A stretch of 64,000 nucleotides of DNA from Molanna angustata (lineage: Eukaryota; Arthropoda; Insecta; Trichoptera; Molannidae): contig OY754982.1 of NCBI GenBank assembly GCA_963576475.1, forward strand, positions 21,156,336-21,220,335, in the 5' to 3' direction. Shown here piece after piece: positions 20,868 through 31,929 of this stretch; position 1 is the first letter of the stretch; the number at the start of each line of letters is the position of its first letter. The notes beneath the pieces were generated by a model. That model was not told the DNA's origin. It saw only the letters and a program-made list of their open reading frames with translations, and ran no database searches. A program made the translations under genes and the position numbers.

Positions 20868-21590
20868 CCTGCTGAACTATGTGAGATGTTTCGAATATAG
20901 TTTTTAATTGCATATACCAACGCAAACATTGGATTTTTTCCCCTTTTTATTCACCAATTACCTATGCCTTTATTGAGTTCCCTTGTGAATGTAATTTTTG
21001 AAAGTTCTATATATTTTTTAATGTTTCTCGCATGTTTTTTTTACATATTTTTTTTAAATGTTTTACATTATTTTTTACATATTTTTTTTTTAAATGTTTT
21101 TCATTATTTTTTACATATTTTTACATGTTTTCACCTTTTTTATATTGTTATTCATTTTTTATTTTCGTTTTGTATATTTGTTTGTTTTTATTTGTTTTTT
21201 TTTAAATTCTGTTGTTTTTAATATATTATGTATACTTGTATGTGTAAAAGGTTATCAAACCGTAAATTGAAATAAAATAAAAATAAAATAAAATATTTGA
21301 ATAATGTGTAAACATTTCACCTGAATAATACGAAATTATACTATTGCCATCTATGAGGCAAGTTGATTTATTTGTAAACAATGAAAACAACAGTCCTTGT
21401 AAATGAGGTGACGGTGTCTCGCACAGATGTCACCTCTGAACTGCGCCAGAAATATTATTTCATTTTTGGCTTGTTTACTTACATGTACCAATGTGTATGT
21501 AAATCGAATATATATTTTTTCATTGCATATACATAAACATTGGATTTTTTCAAATGATATTTTTACTGACGATAATTTTTATAAAAAATG
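20868..21590 (+). repeat. Family Y, diverged copy with a T-rich expansion, and start of a second copy
   Basis: The family words appear at 20900-21010 (GCATATACCAACGCAAACAT, TATTGAGTTCCCTTG) and 21300-21430 (CACCTGAATAATACG, CTATTGCCATCTATGAGG, GGTGACGGTGTCTCGCACAG). Between them is a T-rich tandem tract (21030-21130) with unit TTTTTTACATATTTTTTT. A second family head follows at 21440-21590. Confidence 0.6.
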
Positions 21591-22023
21591 TTTTTTTTTT
21601 CCTGTTGTATTTTCTCATGTTCATTATCGTTGTATTGGCACACCTGAATATGATGATTATAGAAAAGAGTGGAAGCACTATACGAAGCCGGTGCTGGTGT
21701 ATATAATTATAATAAATTTACGTTTTATCCATCCACAACTATATAATATCTATTTTAGAGTTATAGTGGAGTTATGATTCACATTAAATTTAGAGGTGAT
21801 TGTCCTTTTGTAGACATTGGTTTTGCGTTTTAATATAAATAATATTACTATATCATGTGTAACATGCGTATCCTAGAACATACTTGACAAGACAGAACTT
21901 TTCATTTTGAAAGTTAAAATCAGAACAGCGACCAAACAGAACAGTGACTAAACCGAACAATGATTTAACAGAACAGCACAATAACACAGAACAAACAAAA
22001 CATTAGGTACAATTTAAATAAAC
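21591..22023. other. Intergenic, nothing recognised
   Basis: A short match to the start of retroelement Z (AGAAAAGAGTGGAAGCACTA) lies near 21661. AACAGAAC-type words are repeated at 21930-22000. Confidence 0.4.
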
Positions 22024-22556
22024 AAGTTGCATGTAACAAATGAGACCCAACTGTCGATGACGATAGTATGTATATGTACCTAGTTGAAGAATAGACTCCA
22101 AAATACAAACCCTTAAATACAAATCATTGAATATTTTAAGATATTTTGTTTTCTATACGAGTCTCCGTAAATATTGTGTAGTGTATGTTGCCTAACAAAT
22201 TGTATGAAACGATGTCGTCACTAAATTCAATTTTTATAAAAATTGTTTAAAAAAGTTCGAGATGTACACTGCAATGTTTTTATTTTTTATAGCAAATTAA
22301 ATTGTCTAGGTAGTGTGTTAAGGCTTTTTTCGATATTTTAAAAACTTTCGAAATAGGCAGAAAAACACATAAATTTAGCACAAAAAAATGTTTTTCTTAA
22401 TAAAAAATGTTTGAGAAATTCTGGAATTTTTTCGAATAAATAAATTTGAGATTTTATATTTTTCTATATGTATAACAATTTTTAGCGTTCTAGTTTTTAC
22501 GGTTTTTGAGATAAATGAAAAAATAAAGCAAAAATTCAAAACTAGATAACCCCTGA
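22024..22556 (+). repeat. Family X, copy 2 (truncated)
   Basis: It has the same start as 1594 (GTTGCATGTAACAAATGAG), is colinear with that copy through TTCAAAACTAGATAACCCCT, and breaks off without the CA tract. Internal deletions are present. Confidence 0.6.
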
Positions 22557-22869
22557 CGGAAAGAATATTATCGATTAATTAATAGAATTAAATTCTTCAT
22601 TTGAAGCACATTTTGGAATGATTAAAAAAGTTTTTTTTATTTCTTTAATAAATGTTTTATTTTTTTAATTGAAATTTCGCTCAAAAAATTAATTCAATTG
22701 AAATGCATCACACATTACCTATTAGTTATGTTCCATGTACCTTTGATTAATTTAACTATGAAACAAATGTATAATAGTGTTATCATGTAATAAGGTGACA
22801 ATTTTTGTAGTGATTAAAATTTCACTAGGTAATTAATTTAAAGGCACAAATAAATTCCCATTATTTTTT
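22557..22869. other. Intergenic, AT-rich
   Basis: Nothing recognised. Confidence 0.4.
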
Positions 22870-23445
22870 TAACCAAAAAAGTGTCGTTGCTTGGCAGAAT
22901 AAGAAAATATATAAATAAAGAAACATGTCTACTCATTTATAAAACGATAATAGAATCACATATTTCGTACTGTCCTACGATATTATTTTTAAGTAATGAA
23001 ACTGAAATTGACATAGTCCTAACTGACGAAGAAGAAGAAGAAATTGACATAAAACATCCAAATTATACTAAACCGAGCTACAAGACTAGAATAATAAAGA
23101 TACATAATATGTTAAATGATCTTAACCTATTGTCTGTCAAACAAAAATATACTTTCATATTTTAATTTTTATACATAAAATTAATCATGGCATGATGTAA
23201 AACATCTCAACACAAAAATTTTATATAATAAAGAATATCACTCTCTATGACACAAGAAACAGAGAAGATATTAGATTAGACAAACTAAATAAAGTCTCAA
23301 CGAAGAATTCTCCGATGCATAAAGAGGATAAACTTTTTTTTAAGAAAAAATGTGTGGAAATAATTGTTTATATTATGTAACTATAGATAAGGCTATGTTT
23401 TGTAATATATAGACTATTTAAATCAATAAATAAAAAAACAAATTA
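22870..23445 (+). pseudogene. CR1-like LINE C-terminal fragment
   Basis: The + strand reads LLGRIRKYINKETCLLIYKT and IIESHISYCPTILF, the end of the RT domain, then NLLSVKQKYTF and, in another frame, TRNREDIRLDKLN and KLFFKKKCVEI. This is the usual tail of CR1/L2-type elements, ending in an AATAAATAAA-like tail near 23430. The intermediate part is shortened. The open stretch through DEEEEE is produced by a tiny RTE insertion (23016-23039). Confidence 0.6.
23016..23039 (+). mobile_element. 24-nt RTE micro-insertion
   Basis: The bases GTCCTAACTGAC plus (GAA)4 are flanked by the exact 12-bp repeat GAAATTGACATA (23004-23015 and 23040-23051). A GAA tail and a 12-bp duplication are the signature of the RTE copies in this window, so this is the 3' end of an extremely truncated copy. 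Insert plus duplication adds 36 bp, which keeps the host frame. Confidence 0.6.
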
Positions 23446-24272
23446 ATTAAAAATATCTTCCAACTAAATTAATTCACTTGTGTAGTTGAAATATATTTTT
23501 TCTCCCTTTTCTGTCATATCTCGTAACGCATAAAACCTTTCCACGGAATTTATAAAACGCAACGATGATATTGCGTCCATCATTCTGATATTGGCATTAT
23601 TTATTGTTATTAGTTCGCTAAAACGAATAACCGAAAATCTCCAAATGACGTCGCGATCTTCTCATGAAAATAATAATATATTAGTCTTAGTGGTCCATTA
23701 GCATTGCGTTCGCTATGCGATACGTGTCCGAATGTTATGCAAAAAAAATGGCGACCGGTGATCCTTGTCAGCCATAGTAATATGACGACAAAATCATTGA
23801 AATAGCATCAATTCATCCTAAATATTTCAGAATAAATGAATACGTTATGTCTGAGGACATTTTAATTGTGTCCCTTTTTCGCTTAATTAAGACGAACAAC
23901 ATTTCGATACTGATATTAAAAATGAAGTTCAATAATACAAGTTAGGTTTGTGCTGCATACCAATCGAACACAAAGATCATAAAAAGAATATTTAAAATAT
24001 TATTCTTGAATGTGAAATTGAATATTTGGAACTGATCGATTGAGCAGTGGCTCTATACCCAAACGCCGAAGAGATCAAAGTCTGGCCTCATTGGTTCTGT
24101 TAGATTTTGCAGAAAATAGTGGTTTCAAAATTGATTTGCGCAATGTTCAACATCATAGAAAATTGCAGCAACTATTTAGATGTTCGATGCGTATTGAGTC
24201 TTCTACCATACGGCACAAAATAATTACGATATTATTTAGCACCTAAATTATCAATTCCATCTAAAAACATAT
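23446..24272. other. Intergenic, nothing recognised
   Basis: AT-rich with no repeat recognised. The last bases CTAAAAACATAT (24261-24272) are the duplication of the next insertion. Confidence 0.4.
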
Positions 24273-27200
24273 CTTCTTCTTTCAGCCCCTTTCACTCCAC
24301 TGCTGGATAAAGGCCTCTTCCTGAGTTTTCCACTTCTCTCTGTCCTGGGCGCTCTGTTTCCACCCTTGTCCCACCAGTTCGACAATGTCATCAGTCCATC
24401 TCCTCTGTGGTCTCCCTACACCCCTTCTATTATGATAGGGTCTCCAATTCAGAATTTTGGGGGTCCATCTATCATCTCTCTGTCTTGCCACATGACCTGC
24501 CCATTGCCACTTCAGCCTTCCCACTCTTTCAGCAATGTCGGTGACCTTTGACCGGCGTCTTATTTCCTCGTTTCTTATTCGGTCTCTCAAGGATACGCCT
24601 AACATTTGTCTCTCCATTGCTCGTTGAGTACACTTAAGTCTGTGGAGGCTTCTGGCAGTAAGTGACATGGTTTCGAGACCGTATGTTGTCACTGGCAAAA
24701 CACAAGAATTGTACACTTTGGCTTTTAGGTTATTCGGAATTTCCCTGTTGCCGAGTATGTACCTCAACTTTCCAAAAGCAGCCCAACTCAGCCCTATACG
24801 TCTTGGCAGTTCGGCGGTCTGATTTTCTTTACCCAATTTAATTTTATGTCCAAGGTATATGTATTCTTCAACAGCACTAATAGTCTTATTTCCAATGCAA
24901 ATACTGTGTGAAGTTGGACTCAAAATCTTGGTTTTGTCTATGTTCATTTCCAGACCGATTTTTCTAGAGGCTTCATATAATTCTGCTACCATAGCTTCCA
25001 GTTCAGACAATTCTTCGCTTATTATTACTATGTCGTCTGCAAAACGGAGGTGATTTAAATATGTGCCATCTATTTTGATGCCTTTATTGTTCCAGTTTAA
25101 TGTTTTGAAGACATCTTCTAATGCCAGTGTGAATAGTTTTGGGGATATCGTATCACCCTGTCTTACACCCTTCTCGATTCTGATTTTTTCTGTTTTCAGA
25201 TTTTCGTTCACTTTTACATCCATAGTAGCATTTTCATAAATATATTTAATCAATCTTATGTATCTAGAATCAATCCTAGCATTTTCAAGAGCACTTAAAA
25301 TTGACCAGATTTCTAGAGAGTCAAATGCTTTACGATAGTCTCTAAAAGCCATATGAATTTTTATGTTATACTCTGTAGCTTTTTCTATAAGTAAACGCAA
25401 AGTTTGAATATGATCTGTGGTTCCGAAACCCTTACGGAAGCCAGCCTGTTCTACGGGTTGGTAGAAGTCAAATTTTGGAGTAAGACGGTTTGTCAGTAGT
25501 AGTTTGTATAAGTGAGGGAGTAAGCTAATCGGCCGATAGTTTTCCAGATTCTCTTGGTCCCCTTTTTTGAACAGCAACTTAACTTCGGCATTTTTCCAGT
25601 CATCTGGAATTACTTCTTGTTCTAGACATTTATTTAACAATATTTGTACCGCCTCTTTCAATTCACTGCCTCCAATCTTCAGCATATCACTAGTTATCGC
25701 ATATTCTCCAGGTGCTTTATTATTTTTCATGTTATTCAATGCTATGTTTATTTCATTTAGATTTACTTCTGGTATCTCTTCGGATCCCGCATTTAATATA
25801 TTATTATTCTCTGCTTCAGGTATTCTTAGCCTGGAAGAGTATAGTTCTTTGTAAAATTCTTTCACTTCTTTAGCTATAGACTCCGTATCATTTATAGTTT
25901 CCCCATTTTTGTTCTTTATCTTTGTTATATTCTGCCTGCTGCAGCACAAATTTGATTTTAGGACTTTCATATTCTTATTTCTTTCGATAGTTTCTGTAAT
26001 GCAATTTGTATTGAATTTTCTGATATCTTTTCTGATTTGTCTTCGAATGGTTTTGTTTAGATTTTTATATTCATCTGTATCTCTGCATAGAGTTTTTCGC
26101 TTTTCTAAGAGACTAATTGTATCGGGAGACAACTTCTCATTATTTTTTCTCTGTCTGAAGGAGATTTTCTTAACTGCAGTATGAACGGTAGATGTCACCT
26201 TGTCAGATAGTTGATTTATTTCCATGTCATGAAGCGCATCTATTGGTTCGAGTTTATTTTTGATAGTGGTTTGAAACTCTGTTTGGTGTCTTCTTAGCAA
26301 TTCCGTGGAAAGTGTTTGACCATTCTTCTTATTTATCATTTTTGCTCTTTCTAGTTTAGTATTTATGCTAAATGAAGCCCTTACGAGTCTATGGTCACTT
26401 CCCGTGTCAAAAGAGTTAAGCACTGAGACATTTTTGCAGTATCTTTTAGCATTTGTAAGGATAAAATCTATTTCATTTCTTGTTCTACCGTCTGGGCTTT
26501 TCCATGTCCACTTTCTTTGTGGTTGTTTCTTAAAGAATGTATTCGTACAGAATAATTGTTCGCTTTGTAGATAATCCATCAACATTTCGCCTCTTTCATT
26601 TCTGCTCCCCAGCCCGAACTTTCCAATATTGTCTGAATCTCCTAGCTTCTTCTCTCCGATCTTTGCATTGAAATCTCCTGTAATAATTACTAGTTGAGAT
26701 TTTTCTGATCTTCTGGCCTTTGTAATGTCTTCATAAAAATGTTCTATGTCTTCATCGTTTGATGTGCTTGTAGGGGCATATGCTTGTATTACTTGGATTG
26801 TGTATTTTTTATTTAGTTTCAGCAGTATGTATATGACTCTCTTGGATACAGTACTCATCTTTGTTACATACTGTTTGATATTTTTGTTAATCAGGAATGC
26901 CACTCCTCCTACTGAAGCTTCTGCATTATTTTGATAGAGAATATGGCCGGATGAGAGTGTGGTTGCCTTTTCCTCTTTTAATCTGGTTTCACAGATTCCG
27001 AGAATATCCCATTATGGCTTGTAGCTCCTTTTCCAGTCTGATCTGATCCTCTTCTTGTCTCATAGTGCGTATATTGTATGTTGCTATTGCAATGTTTGTT
27101 CTGCTTTTGTTTTTCGAATACCTGCCCCCCCCAGAATCCTTGGGGCTGACCGGTGTTGCGTCGGTGTGAGATTCTGAGTTGTTAACTCTACTCACCTGGG

Positions 27201-27493
27201 GTAGTTTTGTTTTACAATTCGAGATCATGGTTCTTAGTTTGGAAGGTTGTTGGACTGCTACAATATTATGTAGCTCTGTACCACGCTGTCCAGTTGCGGG
27301 TTGGTACAGGGGTTCTTCTAGGATCTCCTTCCTTATATGACACAGGGATTTAAGCCTGCGCAGATGTTACGGTTATACCGCCGATACTCGGTCGTCAGAG
27401 CCTCGTTAGTTGTCTAGCAGGGGGGACCGCGTGAAGGTGAGGTTGACATTTGGGTCGGCTAGGTGTTCGTTCGCCATCACCCCTTCCACCCCC
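24273..27493 (-). mobile_element. Nearly full-length RTE-type LINE (3,221 bp)
   Basis: The element is bounded by an exact 12-bp duplication CTAAAAACATAT (24261-24272 and 27494-27505). On the minus strand it begins GGGGGTGGAAGGGGTGATGG, has a ~265-nt leader, one long endonuclease-RT frame, and a stop followed at once by a short (AAG)n tail. There is practically no 3' UTR. A single ORF, an APE endonuclease before the RT and a simple-repeat tail fit the RTE clade. The related copies at 18500-18875, 14326-15342 and 28185-28396 are all truncated. Confidence 0.93.
24282..27228 (-). pseudogene. RTE endonuclease-reverse transcriptase, one frame break
   Basis: It nicks target DNA and reverse-transcribes the element RNA at the nick. 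The start is ATG at 27228 (MISNCKTKL), the first ATG after the leader. Endonuclease motifs in order: IATYNIRTM, WDILGICETRL (catalytic Glu), YAPTSTSNDED, ITGDFNAKIG, RNEIDFIL and SDHRLVR. RT motifs: ENYRPISLLPHLYKLL, EQAGFRKGFGTTDHI, AFRDYRKAFDSL (Asp), GVRQGDTISPKLF and FADDIVII (catalytic pair). The C-terminal region is WAGHVARQRDDRW, RRGVGRPQRRW, and the protein ends QQWSERG at 24282. The frame changes once near 27012, after ELQAI and before WDILG (one base gained or two lost). After that it is open for about 910 codons. All catalytic residues visible are present, so only this break stops it. Confidence 0.93.
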
Positions 27494-27505
27494 CTAAAAA
27501 CATAT

Positions 27506-27689
27506 ACATATCTACAATTGATTAAAAATTAAACAATGGATTACTCTGGACTCAATAACTTGAATCGTTTAAAGGGATTTTTTTGTAAAACTACGCATTA
27601 TTTTCATCATTGTGAACAATTCCCACTATAGAGAAGTGATTTTTTCCTAAATACTTCTAATAATTTTCTCTAATAGGTCTCTTTCATAG
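27506..27689. other. Intergenic, AT-rich
   Basis: Nothing recognised. Confidence 0.4.
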
Positions 27690-27890
27690 GTTGGATTAAC
27701 AAGTTAGTTTGTGCGCGATGAAAAATGAGCTTTTTCTTCCCATCTCGTAAGACTTGTATGTCCTGTGCTACCCGGAATAGATCCTCCGTTCGTCAAATTC
27801 GGATCCATTCCCCAATATTATGCAGCCAGGACATCTGCTTATGGCCAACTCCCTCTATCTTTCTTTTATGTGTCATTTGGAGAAGATGAT
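27690..27890 (-). pseudogene. LINE C-terminal fragment
   Basis: The minus strand reads KRKIEGVGHKQMSWLHNIGE, then WIRI-stop-RTEDLFRVAQDIQV, matching the common LINE ending RRGRRRTRWLHNI..W......L...A.DR. Stops and a poly-ATT tail (about 27880-27900) show a decayed 5'-truncated copy. Confidence 0.6.
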
Positions 27891-27939
27891 AATAATAATA
27901 ATCCTCACATTAATACTTTGGGAAGTTATAATTAATAAT

Positions 27940-28184
27940 ATACTGGTAGTATCAACACCTCCTAAAAGCCTAATCTTTTGATATGTTAAGTATCTGGATG
28001 GGCGATTATTCCAATTGAAAGCTTGATCGGTGCGTTTGTTGTATTTTATTTTGATCTCTTTAATAATTTACAATTTAAGCATTGATCTGCTTATTTTTTT
28101 ACGAAGTGTATTGGTAATAATAATATGATTCTTATTATTTGTAGTGCTTAATTGTTATTAATATCACTAGTAAATCGGCCAGCG
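27940..28184 (+). repeat. Dispersed repeat family V, copy 1 (3' part continues at 28397)
   Basis: It shares TTTGATATGTTAAGTATCTG, GGGCGATTATTCCAATTG and TAGTAAATCGGCCAGCG with 51925-52337 (same strand) and 35086-35465 (reverse). All three copies end at GGCCAGCGC. It is non-coding. Its terminal ~46 bp are duplicated on the other side of the RTE fragment (28397-28444). Confidence 0.65.
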
Positions 28185-28396
28185 TTTCTTCATCTTCTTT
28201 ATCCTTCCTCCCTCCACTGCTGGATGTAGGCCTCTTGTATTCTTTTCCATTCGTCTCTGTCTCTCCCCCTTTCGCATCCAGGTCCTTCCAGCTTGCTGAA
28301 CTATGTCATCGGACCAACTTTTGGGGGTCTTCCGACACTTCTATTTTTGGTCCAGGGCCTCCACTGTAAGATTCTGGGTGCCCACCTAGTATCCCC
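28185..28396 (-). mobile_element. Truncated RTE-type LINE fragment inside repeat V
   Basis: The minus strand reads DTRWAPRILQWRPWTKNRSV, GRPPKSWSDDIVQQAGRTW, then out of frame the equivalent of the terminal ...QQW, and ends in a GAAGATGAAGAAA tail. Flanks are an imperfect ~46-bp direct repeat (28139-28184 and 28397-28444) ending AAATCGGCCAGCG, much longer than the 11-13-bp duplications of the other copies. Confidence 0.75.
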
Positions 28397-28559
28397 TTGT
28401 AGTGTTTAATTGTTATTAAATAGCATTAGTAAATCGGCCAGCGCTGTAAAAAAATACAACGACGTTTTTGTAATAACCTCACCTCAAGAGCGTTTTGAAT
28501 ATATCTCTAGTTCAGATTTTTGTAAGATTCGCGAAATAAGTGAGTTTTCAAGTGTTTAC

Positions 28560-28990
28560 TTAATAGGGCTTGGTTGTCCACCCGCCTCAGTTCAGGTGGT
28601 AGTTTTTACCACGAGGCTGGGCCAACCACAGCAAAAGCACGATCGCCATAAGATGTGGTGGTAACTCTATTTATTTCGGTCAACTTGCTTGTTATGGCTG
28701 CAGTGGCTGACCGAAGTGTTTGTTGTCGCTCGCTTGTAGTGAAAGGGGTGCAGAAGTTTGTGATACGTGCGAAACCATGCCATGGATCGCTTTGAAAATC
28801 AGCATATATAGTTTTTACTTGATTCTCTCAGGAATTTTCAGCCATTGAAAATTTCGTAGATGGTGAGATATCCAAATAGTATATGACCCAGATACGACAC
28901 ATCACTTACATTTTTCGATTTGATATTCGAAGTAGTTATCTACTGGCTCTGCAATGAATAAATGATGAATATAAAAATTAAAAATTTAAA
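28560..28990 (-). pseudogene. CR1/L2-like LINE C-terminal remnant
   Basis: Minus-strand words in order: WLKIPERIK, then MLIFKAIHGMVSHV, SAPLSLQASDNK, and in a second frame RVTTTSYGDRAFAVVGPASW and KLPPELRRVD. These match the LP.R...K.....YKALHG...YGDRAFSVAAP.LWN.LP..LR signature of CR1-like RT tails. Stops and frame shifts are numerous. Confidence 0.65.
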
Positions 28991-29439
28991 ATAACACTGA
29001 AAAGTTCCTTGCCTTTATTACATAATGGCGAAAATATTAGCTTGTCAAGAAAGTGTCTAATTAACACAATTATTTTTTTTTAATTTAGTGTTGATGCCAT
29101 TAGCTTTCAGCAGCATTGTTGAAATTTTAAAATCAACCATGTTTATTTATGGATATTCAAAGTGAACAAAGGAACTTCTCAAAAAGATATATTGATATTA
29201 TTTATTTAATATTTTTAATGTTTTATATCCCTGTACGAATTTATGATTCTTCGATTCGAATGGACTTACAAATGACATCACAAAAATATTAGTCGGTGAA
29301 AAAAAATGATTACATGAACAATGACAGGAATACGACATTTGACCATCGCTGTCAACATGTCCCATACGCACTCGGGCTATGGCCACAGTGTGCTTCTAAC
29401 ATCAGCGATCGGAAACCATGTATTTTACATTATCTATTT
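28991..29439. other. Intergenic, AT-rich
   Basis: No gene or recognised repeat. Confidence 0.4.
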
Positions 29440-29640
29440 CTGTTAAGTATAATCATTTCAGGGTGTACCGTAAGTGTCAGGTTATCGAAAATACAACAAG
29501 CAAAATCTCACATACATAGTTCACCAATGAAGTTCACCAAACATTCTGCACGTTACCTTTATAAGTGATACGATGCTGGTGTGTAGAGATCCACAAATGT
29601 GTGGTGCTTCCTTTTATAAGGTAAAGGACACCCTGAGACT
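29440..29640 (+). repeat. SINE-like retroelement Z, decayed partial copy
   Basis: It has TCAGGTTATCGAAAATACAA, AAATCTCACATACATAGTTC, TGCTGGTGTGTAGAGAT and GCTTCCTTTTATAAGG in the order of the 16139-16435 copy, with both ends missing. Confidence 0.6.
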
Positions 29641-29694
29641 AGAGATATTGACTGTACTGCAAAATTCAGTGGATTAAACTATGCAACTATGCAA

Positions 29695-29832
29695 ACTGCA
29701 ATACGACTGCTTCAAGCTGCCGCTACAACTTATTAAGCAGTCGTGTTGCAGTCTACCGACTGCTCCAAACAGATAGCAAAATGCATCGGTACAACTGTTC
29801 TAGAGCAGTTAAACCGACTGCTTCAAAGCAGT
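29695..29832. other. Three consecutive stem-loops sharing GACTGCTT
   Basis: Stem 1 pairs 29695-29712 with 29735-29752 (18 bp, one G-T-type mismatch, 22-nt loop). Stem 2 pairs 29757-29772 with 29795-29810 with a small bulge. Stem 3 is GACTGCTT/AAGCAGTC (29815-29832). Each arm contains ACTGC or GCAGT. It could be a compound small inverted-repeat element or a hairpin RNA source. No transcription signal is visible. Confidence 0.5.
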
Positions 29833-30469
29833 CCATGTTTCTTGGGTCTTACATACACCTGTGATGGTATTTATCTGTCAATATTAATTTGATTCTCATT
29901 GTGTCCATAGGGTCCCTCCAGTATCGCTATTTTTTCTGCTTCAATACACTTTAATCTTCTGCCTGTGTCTCCTATCATTCCTTTTTGCTATCATTCCTTT
30001 CCTATGATATACATCCAATGTTCAGCTGTAAGGATTATATAGTCTTGTTGGTTTCAAAATTCAGTAAAGTAATTCATGGGGTTTTCTCTGATGTACTCGG
30101 GGAAGGGGAGGGATGGATCGGACTGGAGAGACTAAGGGGACTTGAGGGGACTGGAGGGACTGAAAAGAGGGAATAATTAGAGATTCTAGACAACAATATG
30201 AAAAAATAAAATAAAACATACTGATCATACTTTTTTTAAAATACACAGGCAGAATAACGTCTGCTGGGTTTCGCTAATAATGTATAAATGAAAAACGGCA
30301 CGCGTATGAATACATTTTTAATAAAAATGAATAGGAATATGGTTTTTTTAAAATATGAAATATAATGAGATTAGAATGTAGAGGTTTAATTCTACGTAAA
30401 AGTTTATCAAAATACGGAGATATTGATTATGGAGAGAACATCAAAAATACATTTTTACACATAACCCCG
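29833..30469. other. Intergenic; short purine-rich tandem patch
   Basis: Bases 30110-30175 consist of loose repeats of GGGACTGGAGGGACT. Otherwise nothing recognised. Confidence 0.4.
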
Positions 30470-30835
30470 GGGTAGACGTGATAGACCTAAACTCCGGTGG
30501 CTGGATAGAGTGCAGCGGGATATGTACAGTATCATCATCAGCAATGGCGCTACAGCCCGGTGTGAGCCTTGGCCTCCTCAAGAAACTGCCTCCATTCCGT
30601 CCTGTTGGGAGCAAGTCTCCTCCAATTTATCTGTCCGATCGCTCTTATATCTCTTTCGATGTCGTCCAGCCATCTTATCCTAGGTCTCCCTATGCATATG
30701 TATATGTACAGTACCTATGCACATTTGGAATCCGGGACTGGAGAAGTGCGTGTCAGGTAAGAGGGAGATGGCGACGAGTGCTGTCAACAGGTCAACACCC
30801 ACAACGGGCTTTAGAGTCACTGATGGATGTATCCA
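30470..30835 (+). pseudogene. LINE C-terminal remnant split by another LINE
   Basis: The + strand reads RDRPKLRWLDRVQRDM up to about 30519 and, after the insertion, GIRDWRSACQVRGRWRRVL plus STGQHPQRALESLMDV. Joined over the gap they form the usual RPKLRW.D.V..D...L...W...A.....WR LINE ending. This copy is therefore older than the one inside it. Confidence 0.7.
30532..30701 (-). mobile_element. 170-bp 5'-truncated LINE nested in a LINE
   Basis: An exact 12-bp duplication ATATGTACAGTA flanks it (30520-30531 and 30702-30713). The minus strand reads RPRIRWLDDIERDIRAIGQI, NWRRLAPNRTEWRQFLEE and AKAHTGL, then a stop and a (GAT)n tail. The open frame to its stop suggests a fairly recent event. Confidence 0.9.
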
Positions 30836-31404
30836 TAAATAAAAACGGCACGTGTTTGAGTTGTTCATAAAAAATGTTGGCGAATCCTGACATATCATGT
30901 GACCGCATCCGCGATACACAAATCAAATAGTTGCGCGACAAACTGGCGGCGAAACTTTAATATCTTCAATCTGCGTCAGAAAAAAGCGCGCGCCGTTCGA
31001 CGCTATGTTCACTTTGATCATAAATATTGTTATATTTCAACCCGCTACCGATATTTTCATACTGACATTCAGTATTGTTCCTACATCATGCATATATCTA
31101 TGTATGTACATATTTATACAATTACATCTCTCGTTATTGCATTGTAACATTTTCAATGCGTTTGATATGTTTCAATTTTAAATAATTACTTATGCGACAT
31201 CTTAATGTATGGGTTAAAATATTAATTTGTTATGTACCTATTCATGTCAATCCAGCAAACAAAATTATTTGAATACAAAGTTCACTTTGATTTCGTTAAT
31301 AATTATTTTAATTATGAAAAATACTTAGTTATTGTGATTACACATATAAATCAAATTTATTATTCATAAAACAAAAATGTGTATGTGTGATGTTTAATTG
31401 TTTT
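30836..31404. other. Intergenic, AT-rich
   Basis: A small GC-rich patch near 30940-31010 has no recognisable coding content. Confidence 0.4.
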
Positions 31405-31433
31405 TTCTCTTAATAAATAAATAAATAATAAAA

Positions 31434-31484
<51 letters not shown>

Positions 31485-31675
31485 ATTAATTAATAAATAA
31501 ATTAATTAATTTATTAATTAACTAATAAGTAAATAAATATATAAATAAATAAATAAATACCTAAATAAATAATAATAAATAAATAAATAAATAAGTAAAT
31601 AAATAAATTAATTAATTTATAAGTAAATAAATATATAAATAAATAAATTAATTAATAAGTAAATAAATCAATACA

Positions 31676-31715
<40 letters not shown>

Positions 31716-31832
31716 AAATAAATAAATAATAAATAAATAAATAAATGAATAAATAAATAAATAAATAAATATATAAATAAATATATATATAAATAAATAA
31801 ATAAATAAAAAATAAATAAATAAATATAAATC
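31405..31832. repeat. (AAAT)n microsatellite, ~430 bp
   Basis: An almost continuous AAAT run with AATT, AAGT and TATA interruptions. Open frames through it on the minus strand (Ile-Tyr-Leu-Phe periodicity) are artefacts. Confidence 0.95.
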
Positions 31833-31929
31833 TCAACATAGTGTGATAGACTTGTTGTTCATATAAAAAAATGGTCGTCGACTACGATATACTTAGTTCA
31901 AAGAAATAGACAGTCAAACATAGCAAATA

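Noticed and set aside
31648..31839. Membrane-like Ile/Tyr/Leu/Phe protein
   Set aside because: A frame through the AAAT microsatellite.
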